Shown: positions 13,311-24,995 of the stretch, piece by piece | Position numbering within the stretch: the first letter of the stretch is position 1 | Layout: the number at the start of each line of letters is the position of its first letter | Source: Trifolium pratense | Lineage: Eukaryota; Streptophyta; Magnoliopsida; Fabales; Fabaceae | DNA: 64,000 nucleotides | Direction of reading: 5' to 3' | Assembly: GCF_020283565.1 (NCBI RefSeq) | Contig: NC_060060.1 | Span: forward strand, 310,001 to 374,000 | The notes under the pieces: model-generated | Told to the model about the DNA's origin: nothing | The model's input: the letters and a program-made list of their open reading frames with translations, nothing else | Databases searched by the model: none | Made by a program: the position numbers and the translations under genes

Positions 13311-15277
13311 TGACATTGCACGATAGAAAATTTGTTGCAATTTCTAAAAATTAATCATGAAGTTTTCTAGTCTTATGTACACTAAGGGTCTGTTTGGTTC
13401 AATTGATGGGAGGGGAGGTGAGAAATTTTTATAGAGGGGAGGGGGAAGGGAGGTGAGGGAAGGGAATAAAGTTTAATTAGATAGTGTTTGGTTCAAAAGA
13501 GAGGAGGGGAGGGGAGGTGAAGGATTTTAATTACAAACTGTTTACGCTGGTTTTTCGTAAACAACCGTTAGTTTAATTTAATTACTTGCAGGACCAACTA
13601 GTAAATCCTAGGACATGTTTTGTGTATATATTTTAATGTTCATCATTGAAATAAACATTTGGTAAATCAGTTTGAAAGAACAATTTACAAAAGAAAATGT
13701 AAGTTAAACAAGATTCACTCGAATGAGAGAATTTGAAAAGATAAATTGCAAAAGAAAGATTAAAATTGCATAAAAAATGTAAAAGTTTTACAAAGAAAAG
13801 AAATGGTTCACGAATTCATACATTTTCTTCACTTCACCCTTTTCTCTCGAACGCATGGATACTTTAGGTTTGTGAATTTTGTATATGAATTGTGACCCTT
13901 ATTCCAATTGAAGAAACTACTATTTATAGGCACAAGATTGAACAACTGTTTGTGCAACGTGTGCTTCGCCAGCTTTCTAATCCCATGATCCCACGATCTC
14001 TTGACCTTGCTTGAAAAGAGTAACTGCTTCCTAGCTCCAACTATCGCTCGAAACTAGCCTTCAAACTTCTTGCCATCTCCTGCTGAAAACAATGAAAATA
14101 ATTCTAAGTCTAGAATCGCTTCGAATACCATGATTCGAAAACTTTACTTGATTCGAAGGCAATTTTTCCCCTTTGTTAACAAGATATTTTTATGCATTTA
14201 AGACCTTTAAATAATCTTAATTAGGCGATTCTAGTCACATTTTCATATCTTATATTAACTTATTTAATACATTCATTCTGGACCCTCATGGATACATTCC
14301 ATTTATTATTTTCATTCATTTATTTTAGTGGCCTAATAACGCACCAAATAAATATTAAATGCATATGGTCAAAAATTCGAGGTAACACAAACATGTTTGG
14401 TTCACGAAAGGATGAGAGGGAATTTATAAACCCATTTACATTTTTATTCTTAATGCGGTTAGATTCTTAATTCTTAATGCATTAAAGTGGAATTTTTGCT
14501 TCCCCCCAAATTGGGGGGATTTGGAGGGGAGGGAAGGAAATATTTGATGTTTACAATTTTATTACAATTTCTAAATTATCCCCAATTTTATTTTAAAATT
14601 CGAAAATTGTCCTTTTTAAAGTTGTTAAAAATTATATTATCTCTATTATTTTTTACTTAAAAATTGTTTTCGGCGTGGGTGCTTCTCTTCCTTGGAATTG
14701 TTTATCATCTTCTTGTATTCACTCTTGATATAGTCTCTCGTCATCGTCGATGGACCATAATTACTTACCCCAAATTGTAAACTTCAGCTACAAATTACAA
14801 AAGCAACACATTGAAGCACTAATAATAACAACTCAAACAATTATTCTCTCCTTTTTTTTATTGCAAATTAAACTACACCTCTGCATCTCTTTGGAGAAAA
14901 TTGTGAAAGTTATTACACTATATTGTATGGTTGGTTCATCAAGATCTAAAAATTGCTACCAAAGAATTTGATATGTGACAAAAATTATAAGGATAAAAAT
15001 GTAAATGGGTTTAAAAATTACCTCCCCTCCTCTCGTGAACCAAACATGTTTGTAATTAAAATCATTCACCTCTCTTCCCCTCCTCTCTTTTGAACCAAAC
15101 ACTATCTAATTAAAATTTATTCCCTCCCCTCCCCTCCCTTCCCCCTCCCCTCTATAAAAATCCTTCACCTCCCCTCCCATCATAATTGAACCAAACAGAC
15201 CTTTAGTGTACATAAGATTGGAAAACTTCATGATTAATTTTTAGAAATTGCAACAAATTTTCTATCGTGCAATGTCA
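13311..15277. mobile_element. Large TIR/foldback element with about 230-bp arms
   Basis: Left arm 13311-13540 and right arm about 15042-15277 are inverted copies. Outer part TGACATTGCACGATAGAAAA; inner part rich in GGGAGGGGAGG (left) and CCTCCCCTCCC (right), with TCTGTTTGGTTC in both. The inside (about 1.5 kb) has no coding region I can support. Confidence 0.8.
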
Positions 15278-16391
15278 TCAAAATGCCATTTTGCATATTT
15301 TATGGCATATGTAATATTTGATTTGAAAACTTAATCATAATAAACAACCTCTTGGAAAACAACATCACTCTGCTAGGTTTTCTATCATGAGCGTCGTTTT
15401 CAACTTTAGCACTGATTAGTTGCAATCATAACATCACATATTGTGTGCACTGATTATTCCAACCGGTCAAACATTATTTCAATTTGTTTGCGCTTGAAAC
15501 AAAATCAAAGTTCCAATTTTGTTGATTATCCAACCCATCAATTTGCGTTCTCATGTGGATGCTTGTTTACATATTTTATAAACAACAGTTGCGTACATGG
15601 TAACAAAGTAACACCAAATTTTGAAGTTAAACTAAAGCATGTGCACAAATGCATTCTCAGCTCCTTTGTTAAGTGGTGCAAGAAGGATTTTGACAAAAGA
15701 GAAATGGGACGAGAATTGGTTTTTATCAAATCATAGTATTAGTTTAGGTCCCCAAATCTTATTTATGTAGAAACAAAATAGTTTTTTAGTAAAAAAAGAA
15801 AAAGAAACAAAATAGTTTTGAGCTTTTAACATTTTTTTTAAAATTTGTTTGCAACCCAAATTCATGTGATGGTGAGGCTAGACGGACCATCACATGCATT
15901 TGCATCTATTTCGTGTGATGTAATGATTCCTGGTTTCGTATTTGTGGTTCTTTGGGTTGTATAACCCATTAAGGTTGTTTATCCGCCGCCGTGGTGGTTG
16001 TTTCCATATCCTCCGTTAGCTACTCAATTTGTGGTTGTTTTAGGATGTCCCGATTTTTAGAGATTGGTTAATTCTAAGTAATCTTCAGATTTTGTACCTT
16101 GGACTAATTGGCGAGAAAATGATTGTGATTGCTTGTTGCTGCTAGTAGTGAATTGTTGGTTAATGAATTTATTACCATGTTGACGGTTGGGTTCATTCGC
16201 CATATTATCAAAATCTTACGAGTTACTTTTAGTTGACATTCTTATTTTGTGATACTCTAATTGTCCAAATTGTTGAGAGACTACTAGAAACAACATACAA
16301 AATAAATGAAATGATGATGTGAGATATATACAAAGATAAGGGCAAGAGACCCACAAAGTGGAAATCCTAACAACTAAAACTAATAATTCAA
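15278..16391. other. No supported gene
   Basis: A 97-codon frame at 15443 has no recognisable domain. A tiny insertion with 16-bp flanking repeats lies at 15770-15819. Confidence 0.5.
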
Positions 16392-16394
16392 TTA

Positions 16395-16734
16395 GATCAT
16401 CTCTAATGGTGTAGTACCTAATAGGTACTCATGATACTTATTAGGTACTACCATTGGAGCACAACACATTTTAGTATCAAATAGGTACCATTTCTCAAAT
16501 AAGCACTCTCTCTCATAGTACCTAATAGAATTTGTGGGACTCATTTATAAAGATTAGAGTTATTGATGAGATGTGTAGTTATTTGTGGGACCGGTTTAAA
16601 ATTTTTTAAGAGGTGCTGACTTGGAGAGATTGAGTGGTTATTAGGTACTATTATTAAAAAATTATAAATAAGTGATGTGTACATGCGGGACCCACTTAAG
16701 TACCCAAAATTGGATTTCTCCATTGTGGATGGTC
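16395..16734. mobile_element. PIF/Harbinger-like (Tourist) MITE, family B copy 1
   Basis: Ends GATCATCTCTAATGGTG and CATTGTGGATGGTC are inverted repeats, with TTA on both sides (16392-16394, 16735-16737). Internal ACCTAATAGGTACT palindromes. It lies about 370 bp past the 3' end of the first UGT. Confidence 0.75.
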
Positions 16735-17099
16735 TTAGACGCAAAAGACATATTATGCAGCCTAATCAAAAGTTTAGCTACTACCACTCATAAAATGAGA
16801 GAACAAATATGATCACAAGTTTCGATACCTATTATCTACATAGGACAAACTTAAATTGATATTCCCACTACAATTATTTACAAAAAAGAGAGAAGAAAAG
16901 GACATAACAGCAATAAAACAACATTTAAATGATCTTATAATATACTAGTTTTACACACATTTGAATCACAATTTCTACATTTATTTAAAAGGTCATGTTA
17001 ACTTGTGCCTTAAGGGCACATGTTAAGTTACCTAAAAATAAAAATATATAATTTTTAAAAATGTGATAAGTTCCAATAATATCCAAATCATGTTGCAAA

Positions 17100-18533
17100 C
17101 TAAGCCATATCATCAACCATATCATAATAGTTAATCTTCTGCTTAAAAAACTCAACCAACTTATTCAAAGCAACATGTGAACTTCCACCTTCTTCACTTG
17201 CCTCCTTAGCACTAATTTTCATCTTGAAAATCCTTTGTCTAATCTCTTTTCCTTTATCCGAGTCCATCAATTCTTTAACTCGATCTTCCAACTCAGTTCC
17301 ACTCACAAACCCATCTTTTGATTCATTCAGTTCCAAAGCCACATTCATTTCGTCAACCAAAATAAACTTGTTTAACCTTTGTTCTGCATACAAAGGCCAC
17401 GCAATCATTGGCAATCCTACGCAAACAGCTTCCAACACTGAATTCCACCCACAATGAGTCACAAATCCACCCACAGAATCATGATGCAATATTGCACCTT
17501 GTGGGGCCCAATTTCTCACCACCATTCCTTTCTCCTTTGTCCTCTCCAAAAACCCTTCTGGCAGCAATTCGTCCAAACTTAGTTTCTCGGAGTCTAAATC
17601 ACTCCGAACGACCCACAAGAATCTTTGCTCACTTTTCTCCAATCCAATAGCTATCTCATTCAACTGAGTCTTAGAAAATTGTCCCATGCTTCCAAAACTC
17701 AAAAACACGACGCTTTGTCTAGGCTGCGAGTCTAGCCAACTCAAACACCCATTTTTATCTTCTCCATAAGATGTAACTAAAGGTCCAATACAAAAAATGG
17801 ATGGAGTTTTTCCATCAGGAACACAGAACCCTTCATTCAAAGCTTTAATAATCTTTCCTTCAATAGCATCAAAAGTATTCACAATAATCCCCACACTTTG
17901 TCTCATTGTTTTCGCGGAATCAAGCACAACTTGACACTTCTCAGAATCCTTGGCCTCATCGGGATAATCATCCGTCGAAAGATTCCTCGGTAACCCGGGA
18001 ATATTAAGAGGTATAGGAAGATCCTTAATGGGTTTTGTAGCATTTTGGTAAACTGTTGGGAAATTAAGCAAAATGGAAAGAATGATAGCTCCTGAGGTGA
18101 AGTAAAAGTAAGTAGGGATTTGAAGTTTGGTGGTAACTTTTGAGGCATTATAAGTCAAGAAATCTAAAATAACAGCTTTGAGGTTTGTGGTTTTGGAAAT
18201 TGAATGGAGAAAATTTTCAACATGGTTGTTGCTTTGGTGAGAGACTTCAAAGGTGATGAAGTGTGGTGGAAGTGTTATAGGGCATGAAGCTGGAGGAATG
18301 TAGTGGAAATTAATTGAGGGAAATGTTGCTGAAACTGAAGCTAAGTATTGTTCTTCTGGAGTAAGGGTTTTTTGGTTTGTGTCTTTGTTGGTTATGTTTT
18401 TGTTAGGTGGTGTAAGAATGAGAATAGTGATGGAAAATGAAGGGTGGTTAGTTAATATTAGTTTTCCAAATTCAATCATGGACATCAAATGTCCACTACC
18501 AAGAGCAGGGTATAGAACTATAGTGTCCTCCAT
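17100..18533 (-). CDS. UDP-glycosyltransferase, UGT88E-like ((iso)flavonoid O-glucosyltransferase type)
   Basis: A 477-residue family-1 glycosyltransferase in one exon, which is usual for UGT88 genes. It is predicted to move glucose from UDP-glucose to a hydroxyl of a phenolic acceptor in the cytosol. Visible marks: N-terminal acceptor domain with the catalytic His15 in the ALGSGHLMS segment and the partner Asp124 in VILDF; C-terminal PSPG box from Trp342 to Gln385, exactly 44 residues, with HCGWNS and a terminal Gln that usually means a UDP-glucose donor. N- and C-terminal segments resemble legume isoflavone 7-O-glucosyltransferases of the UGT88E group; this is recognition from memory, so the acceptor is inferred. 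The start is the ATG at 18533, matching the start of its paralogue at 38651, and the stop is TAG. Oddity: PSPG position 31 is Val (CVGLPM), where the paralogue has Glu (CEGVPM). No frameshift; it looks functional. Confidence 0.95.
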   Translation of the reverse strand: MEDTIVLYPALGSGHLMSMIEFGKLILTNHPSFSITILILTPPNKNITNKDTNQKTLTPEEQYLASVSATFPSINFHYIPPASCPITLPPHFITFEVSHQSNNHVENFLHSISKTTNLKAVILDFLTYNASKVTTKLQIPTYFYFTSGAIILSILLNFPTVYQNATKPIKDLPIPLNIPGLPRNLSTDDYPDEAKDSEKCQVVLDSAKTMRQSVGIIVNTFDAIEGKIIKALNEGFCVPDGKTPSIFCIGPLVTSYGEDKNGCLSWLDSQPRQSVVFLSFGSMGQFSKTQLNEIAIGLEKSEQRFLWVVRSDLDSEKLSLDELLPEGFLERTKEKGMVVRNWAPQGAILHHDSVGGFVTHCGWNSVLEAVCVGLPMIAWPLYAEQRLNKFILVDEMNVALELNESKDGFVSGTELEDRVKELMDSDKGKEIRQRIFKMKISAKEASEEGGSSHVALNKLVEFFKQKINYYDMVDDMA

Positions 18534-18601
18534 ATTTGAGAAGATATGAGAATATTATTTTGTGGTGAATGAATTATACATGAAAGAAGAAAGATACAAG
18601 G

Positions 18602-18612
18602 GTGTATTTAAG
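18602..18612 (-). promoter_or_regulatory. TATA-like box of the 17.1-kb UGT gene
   Basis: On the minus strand the segment reads CTTAAATACAC, about 70 bp before the ATG. The same core sits about 60 bp before the ATG of the paralogue at 38.6 kb. Conservation between the two copies is the main support; no transcription start is known. Confidence 0.5.
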
Positions 18613-19089
18613 GACACTATAGTTGGGGGTAAGATTATGTTTGCTTCAAAAAAATATATTATTTTGTGAATTATGTTTTTTTTTTTAAATTTGTGGCTAG
18701 GAATAAATGTTGTGTTAACAATAACTAGAAAGTTCAGTTAAAGGCTACAATGCAATAAGGTAATGAAAATTAATTGTCAGAATAATAATGCAATAAATTA
18801 AAAACATAAAAAATTTATTTATTGCTGAATAAATTTAAAGATGTAACTATTGCTTAAAAAACTTAAAAAATTAACATATGTATTTGGCCTACATAATAAC
18901 AAAAGTTCGATTACAGATTATTTTTTGTTAGGATTTGAATTTAAATTCTCACCCAATAATTCATCTTTTAATAACTAAAATTTATTCCGTATTAATTATT
19001 TGAATTCAATAACTTGATTAATTATTTTCTTACATTTAATAAATAATATTTTTTTTACTTAATATACGTAATAAATAATATATTGAGTT

Positions 19090-19230
19090 GTCCCATAAGT
19101 TCTAGCTCAACTGGCAAAATGCCGAAATTGTTTGGCCGGACATCGTGATTCGGGTTCGAACCTGAGATCTCACAATTATATATGAGTTTAATTGAAGTGG
19201 ACTACCACTTCATCTAGGACAAAAAAAAGT
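19090..19230 (+). mobile_element. tRNA-derived SINE with target duplications
   Basis: Box A TAGCTCAACTGG at 19103-19114 and box B GGTTCGAACC at 19153-19162, then an A-rich tail at 19221-19228. Flanked by 16-bp direct repeats AATAATATATTGAGTT (19074-19089) and AATAATATATTAAGTT (19231-19246), one mismatch. It is not a tRNA gene: there is no cloverleaf between the boxes. Confidence 0.88.
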
Positions 19231-19566
19231 AATAATATATTAAGTTAAATATAATTTTAGTCTCTATAATTATAATTTATACTGTAGTAACAAAATATTT
19301 TAGTTTGAATTAGTCGGAGAAATTAAAAAATGGTTCCTTCTATTCTTGCAAATTGTTGACAAAACAATAATTAAAAAATGAATATTGAGAATTCAACATT
19401 TCTAAAAAAAGGACACTTGATTAGAAATAGAGAGGGAATAGTAAATGGCAATTCGAATTCTATCGTCTTTTTTCTTTTTCTTGACCAATCATTTGATTAC
19501 GTATATGAAACAAGATAGAAAACAATAATTCAGGTTTACCAAAAAAAAAAAAACAATAATTCATCT

Positions 19567-19602
19567 GTTAACTCATTCAGTTCCAAAGCCACCTTCATTT
19601 CC
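19567..19602 (-). pseudogene. Relic of a third UGT88-like copy (about 30 bp)
   Basis: A stretch around 19573-19600 nearly repeats the part of the two intact UGT genes that encodes EMKVALELN (minus strand). It matches the 17.1-kb copy with one mismatch over 28 bases. No other UGT sequence is seen on either side. It could be a leftover of a deleted tandem copy or filler DNA copied during break repair. Confidence 0.45.
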
Positions 19603-19734
19603 TAATAATTGTTTTCATTTATCTCATGAAATTAAATCCTAATTAATTACATTTAATTTATCTTTTCTATTTTTTCAGTAAACAAAAATTGATATTCTTA
19701 TGTTATAAAAAAATATATATATTTTAATAAACAT

Positions 19735-19830
19735 TGAACTCAAGTGGTTAATGAGTTTCCCTTTAGACAAATTGTTCAAGAGAATTCAAGTTCGATTCCT
19801 GGTAGAAATAACTCTTAACTAGATTTTTTC
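19735..19830 (+). mobile_element. Possible SINE fragment
   Basis: CTCAAGTGGTTAATGAG resembles a box A and AAGTTCGATTCCTGG a box B at the usual spacing. No tail or target duplication is clear. Confidence 0.4.
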
Positions 19831-20062
19831 TTTTTTGATTAATTAACTGGAATTTACTTAATTACCTCACAATCGAACTACTGTATAAATTAACGGTGGC
19901 TCATTCTCCTAAAAACTAGAAGATTAAAAATAAAATAAAAATTTTAACAAAAAATAAAAATACAAAAAATGTGAAATATTCAGTATTGTCCTCGTATCCA
20001 ACTTATATTATTGTGTACCGTTACATCTAAGCAAATTCCATATAAATATTTTGTTAAGGATT

Positions 20063-20222
20063 TAATTGTTATGCACCGACGGTGTAAAATAATTTTACAC
20101 TGTCAATCAATAGCAACCAGTTTTCCGCCACATCACCCCACTTTCTTGACATGACATGGTAAAATGATGGTTATTTATTGGACGATCGTGTAAAATTATT
20201 TTACACCATCGGTCAATATAAT
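20063..20222. mobile_element. Small legume MITE with ACCGACGGTGTAAAATAATT ends
   Basis: TAATTGTTATGCACCGACGG at the left and CCATCGGTCAATATAATTA at the right form inverted ends of about 35 bp. A further fragment may lie near 23.61 kb. Confidence 0.7.
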
Positions 20223-20312
20223 TAAACTCTTTTTTTAAATGTAAAACAATATGAAACATGAAATTGAATTTTATCAATTGTACGAGAGTGTTAAAAAAAT
20301 ATTTTTAATTAC

Positions 20313-20315
<3 letters not shown>

Positions 20316-20353
<38 letters not shown>
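20316..20353. repeat. (TA)n microsatellite
   Basis: About 19 TA units. Confidence 0.95.
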
Positions 20354-20358
<5 letters not shown>

Positions 20359-21299
20359 TAAGTGTGATTTTTTATATATATATTTTAAGAGCAAATGAGA
20401 GGTTGAGACAAAATTTGTAACAACTATGAAAATAGACGGACTAAAATATTTGATTTTAAAATAGAAGGACTATTTTCATGTATTTGACAAAATAGAGGCC
20501 CAAAAATATATTTAATACAAAAATGTAAAAAAGAAAAAAAATTATATTCCTCATCCACAACGACATTTAATATAGATAACTCTACGGTTTAAACGGACAA
20601 CTATATTTCAATGAGTACAACTACAAATCCTAACTTGTATGTGAAATCACGAACCAATGAAATCAACTATATTTCCTAGCTTTCATTTTCTTGATTAACT
20701 AGACTTTTTGCATTGTTTTGTTTCATTGATTTAACACAGTGCTGCGTTTCGAAAAAAAAACAACATGACAACTATGCGGTAATTTAATCATATCTAGAGT
20801 TTTAGCTGTACAAATAAAGTCAAACCAGTTGCGAATTAAAGCTAACATCCATAGATTCGAGCTCTAACAAGTTCGGCTCAACTCATTTTCATCCCTACCT
20901 CCAACCAAATTTAAAATTGTTACCACTTGAACCCATTTATTATTAGTAGAATTTTTGTATTTTTTTCTCTTTACCTAGATTAATTATCAATTAAGTATTG
21001 TTTTTTATGAAATTCAATTAAAATTGTTTACATTCACTTTTGTTTTGTTTTTATTCATATGAATTAAGAAATTTACTGGAGTATAAATATATGGACCATG
21101 GTTTTATTATATGGACCATGCATGGTTTTATCAACTGGAGTAACAAACAATAAACAACTAAAAAAGTGCCGTACTGTTTGTGTGTCGGACGAACTCTGGT
21201 ACTTCTCACCCAATGTTACTATCTAAAATCCTTGCCATTAGAATTTTAAATTATAAATCCATGGCTACTGTTAGTTTTGGGTGTGGTGCACAAATTTTA

Positions 21300-21570
21300 G
21301 GCATAATTAGTAAAATGATCCGTTAAAGAAAAAAATGTCGGAATAAGTCCCTTAAAGAAAAAAAGTCTGAATAGGTTCCTTAAAGACATCTTCGTTAATC
21401 AGTTTGATCCTTAAAAAAAGGTCTGAACAGGACCAAACTGATTAACAGATATGTCTTTAAGGACCTATTCAGACCTTTTTTTCTTTAAAGGACTTATTCA
21501 GACTTTTTTTTTCTTTGGGACCAATGTGAAACAAAAAATATTTTTAAGGGACCATTTTACTAATTAGACC
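21300..21570. mobile_element. MITE, family C copy 1 (almost fully palindromic)
   Basis: Starts GGCATAATTAGTAAAATGAT and ends ATTTTACTAATTAGACCC. The two halves fold over nearly the whole 271 bp, with repeated CTTAAAGAAAAAAAGTCTGA blocks. Copy 2 is at 39058. Confidence 0.8.
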
Positions 21571-22591
21571 CAAATTTTATCATTTGTGCATCTTAAATGC
21601 CACCTGGCAGCAACACAAACAGAAAAATACCTGTTTATCTCAGTTGAGCCCACGATTTGGGGCTTTGGGCTAATTTGAGAACGGAAAGATTGTTAATTTT
21701 CAATCTGTGTAGCAAGTTTATTGGAAAGATTTCATCTCAATAAAGAGAATCAAGTATGTTAATTTTCAATCTTTGTAGAACACTCTCTTTCTTACTTTTT
21801 ATTTTTTTAATTAATGAATTATTTTTCGTAAAATAAGTGGGTCCCAAAAACATTTAGGGTCCGTTTGTTATTGATTAAAAAAATAGTGATTTTGATGTAA
21901 AATAAATTAAAGATTAATTTTTAGAGATTTTTGAAAAAGTTGAATTTAATTTGTGTTTGTTTATTATAATAAAAATCACATTTTTTAAATAATATAATCC
22001 TTAGTTTGTTTAGATACAACTTATAAAAGTGATTTTTTTAATTACAAATAATATTTTTTTTTTAACATTTTTTTTCTCTCTCCTCTAAAAAAATCTATTA
22101 TTTTATAAGCTACTCTTAGTAGCTTCTCATTTTTAGCCGTTTTCTGATTTTTTTAACTTCTGATTATTTTAAAAATCTGTAACAAACAGATGCAAAACAA
22201 TTAAAAGCAATTATTTTTATAAAAAAAGTAAATTTTTTTTTTTAAAATAAGTTATAACAAACAACCTCTTACTTTTCCTTAAACAGGGCACCGACGAGTT
22301 AGGATCCTCTCCATTTCCAATTCTTTCCATTTCCTCCATTATTATATAGTTTTGGGAATATAAATGTAAAAATGTGAGATCAAGTGGGTCCAAATGTCAT
22401 TTATACACTCCAAAATATTTAAAAACTTTGGTAATGGAAGAAATGGAAAACATAAGAAATGGAGAGGATCTCACCAAACTCAACTTTGAGGTAGTAGAAT
22501 AGTTACCTTATCTTTTTAACTCAATTATTGAAACCATACAAACACCTCGTGGCAAAAAACATACACCTCGCGGCAAAGCTTCTAGAAAGGG

Positions 22592-22686
22592 AGAAACAAC
22601 ATTGAATTGAAAATGTTGGCACACCTACCAATTATCATGGAAACAACATTGAATTGAAAATGTTGGCACACCTACCAATTATCATG
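22592..22686. repeat. Tandem duplication of about 48 bp
   Basis: GAAACAACATTGAATTGAAA and the following 26 bp occur twice in direct succession. Confidence 0.9.
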
Positions 22687-22903
22687 AAATACAAGCTCAT
22701 ACTCCTTCTGGTTAAATTTATAAACAAAAAAACACTCCAAATATTAGTCATTATTATAAGTAAAAATTAATTATTTTTAACTAATTAATACTGTTATTTC
22801 TAATATACTCTTACTTAAATTATACTGTATTATTTTTCTTTAAGCATTTATTTCATTTTACTTTCCAAAAGGTGTATGTGATTTCCAAGGAAAAGAAGGC
22901 TCA

Positions 22904-23231
22904 GACCATCTCCAATGGTGTAGTACCTATTAGGTACGCATGGTACTTATTAGGTACTACCATTGGAACAATACTCATTTGAGTACCTAATAGGTACTAG
23001 TTCTACAATAAACATTAATACCTATTTTGTTTTCGTGGATCTCATTTATAATGATGTATAGTTATTGGTGAGATGTGTCATTGGTAGGGCCTATTTAGAA
23101 CTTTTTAAAAGATGTTGGGTTGGAGAGATTGAGTACTTATTAGGTACTTTATTAAAAAATTATAAATTAGTGATGTGTACACGTGATGCCAGTTAAGTAC
23201 TCAAAAATGAGTATCTCGATTGTGGATGCTC
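22904..23231. mobile_element. PIF/Harbinger-like MITE, family B copy 2
   Basis: Starts GACCATCTCCAATGGTGTAG and ends GATTGTGGATGCTC; flanks TCA and TTA. Same layout as the copy at 16395. Confidence 0.75.
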
Positions 23232-23278
23232 TTATTAATAAAGAGACAATATAGTAAATTTATTCATGTTTTATATTA

Positions 23279-23464
23279 GGAAAATGCTAAACAGTGCCCC
23301 CGGGGCACTAGTTAAGGATATAAATATGGAAATTTCATCTCGTAAATTGTGCATTCAATGCTTTAATATGTAAAAAGTTATTCTCTCTCATCATTAACTT
23401 TTTCATTTGTTTCTTTTTTTAGTATGCTTAACTAGTGCCCCGAGGGCACTGTTTAGCATGACCC
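23279..23464. mobile_element. MITE, family D copy 1 (ATGCTAAACAGTGCCCC ends)
   Basis: Left AAAATGCTAAACAGTGCCCC, right GGGCACTGTTTAGCATGACC. Other copies are at 41659 (split) and 46658. Confidence 0.8.
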
Positions 23465-24509
23465 TTTATATTAAATCAAGAAAATTAACTACATTTAACT
23501 AAATTTCTTAAACACCTCGCAAGTAGTTTTTTTTACCTATAAATGTGACCAGGGGAGTAACTTTTGAAGCAAATTTATTTATTTTTGTCAAATAATTTTT
23601 CTTACGAGAAAATAAGATATGCATTGATAGTGTTAAAATATTTTACACTGTCATTTAATATCAATTATATATTCCATCAAATTAATCTACTATATTTCAC
23701 TCTAATGATATGATGTGAACCGGAGTAATAACTAATTCCTATTAGATGTTCAGATGAATATATTTGTCATCAACGTAGCATGTTCATTAAATTTCTAACA
23801 TACTATATTTGTTAGATAGTTTAGTGTATTTAGAATTATATATTTTTTCTTATAAAAAAGTGGGTGTATTAAAGTTCGAACTCGAATACCAAATTTATTT
23901 TTATTCCATCCATTTTGATTTAAAACGAATGTTACTTTAATAAAATATACTAGCTTCATGTTATCAAAAACAAATATACTATGTTTTTACTTTTTACCAT
24001 TTCACACACATAATAAGAAGTGTAATTAATTTTATGTAGAAATGAAAAATTATATGTAATTTTACATAATTACCCTTCATTAATTATATGAGAAAGATAA
24101 ATTAAAGAATTAAAAGATAAAAGAATAAATATTTAAGGATATATGAGAAAAAATAACATTAAATATTTCATTAATATCGTAAAATAACTTATAACATTTT
24201 GGAACATTTTTTTCTCTCAAAATGATTTATAATTTTAAATGAAGGAGTATATTTTAAAATGATATCATTTTTAGAACCCAATGTAATATTAAATATTTCT
24301 TTTCAATATTGTATCCTTTTCTAATTAATACTATGTACAGTACTACTCTAAAAATATAATTTTTACTTTGTATTTACGACAATAGAAAATACATCAATAG
24401 TTAATAAAATTAATTTGGTAAAATAATTTTTTTAATCCTTATATTTCATAATATATGCATAAAAGTTTTTATAAGGACTGATTTCGAAACAGCAGGAATA
24501 ATTAATTAT

Positions 24510-24995
24510 CTTAGAATTGAGAGTTGAACTTAACTCATCCTTACAAAATCGGCTTGTAAGGTGATGACTGTCTCTACTTTATAAACACTTATTCGGCTTG
24601 TGAGACTTCTTAACACACCCCTCACGACAAGTGATATGAGCTTGAGGCGCGAATATGAATGGTGGATGGCCTGATCAGAGCTTGATAGCAGGCGCCCTAA
24701 CGGATTGTGAAGGAGGCTCTGATACCATGTTAAATATGTTTGAATCTCATGCCCAAAAGCTAACTCATATGGTGAGGTTGCCCTCACAAACTACATATTC
24801 AACACACACCTTCATGAATAGCGTGGACCTGAGTCAAATGCCCACATTGCAGTCATTAACCCGACTCTGATACCATCATAGAATTGAGAGTTGGGTCTAA
24901 TTCATCTTTACAAAATTGGCTTGTAAAGTGATAATTGCCTCTACTTTATAAACACTTATTATGACCGTCTCACAACCGATGTTCGACTTCTTAAC
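24510..24995 (-). mobile_element. Mosaic TRIM retroelement (three LTR-like parts, two primer sites)
   Basis: Minus strand: LTR 24995-24876 (TGTTAAGAAGTC to CAATTCTATGA), primer site TGGTATCAGAG at 24875-24865, then a different LTR-like block (TGTTGAATATG to ATATTTAACA, about 24803-24728) with its own TGGTATCAGAGCC. A polypurine GTGAGGGGTG then precedes a final LTR 24615-24510 that matches the first. No protein coding. The arrangement suggests one TRIM inserted in, or recombined with, another. Confidence 0.7.

Larger units (their letters stand above)
22700..23540. mobile_element. Split MITE of the 47.6-kb type with two MITEs nested in it
   Basis: Outer parts (CTCCTTCTGGTTAAATTTAT near 22700; AAAATTAACTACATTTAACT near 23480) match the element at 47627-47952. 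Between them lie a family B MITE (22904-23231) and a family D MITE (23279-23464). Confidence 0.6.

Noticed and set aside
15443..15736. 97-aa frame as a gene
   Set aside because: No recognisable domain, AT-rich unique DNA, no promoter or intron evidence.
19090..19230. tRNA gene
   Set aside because: Boxes A and B are present but there is no cloverleaf; the A tail and target duplications make it a SINE.
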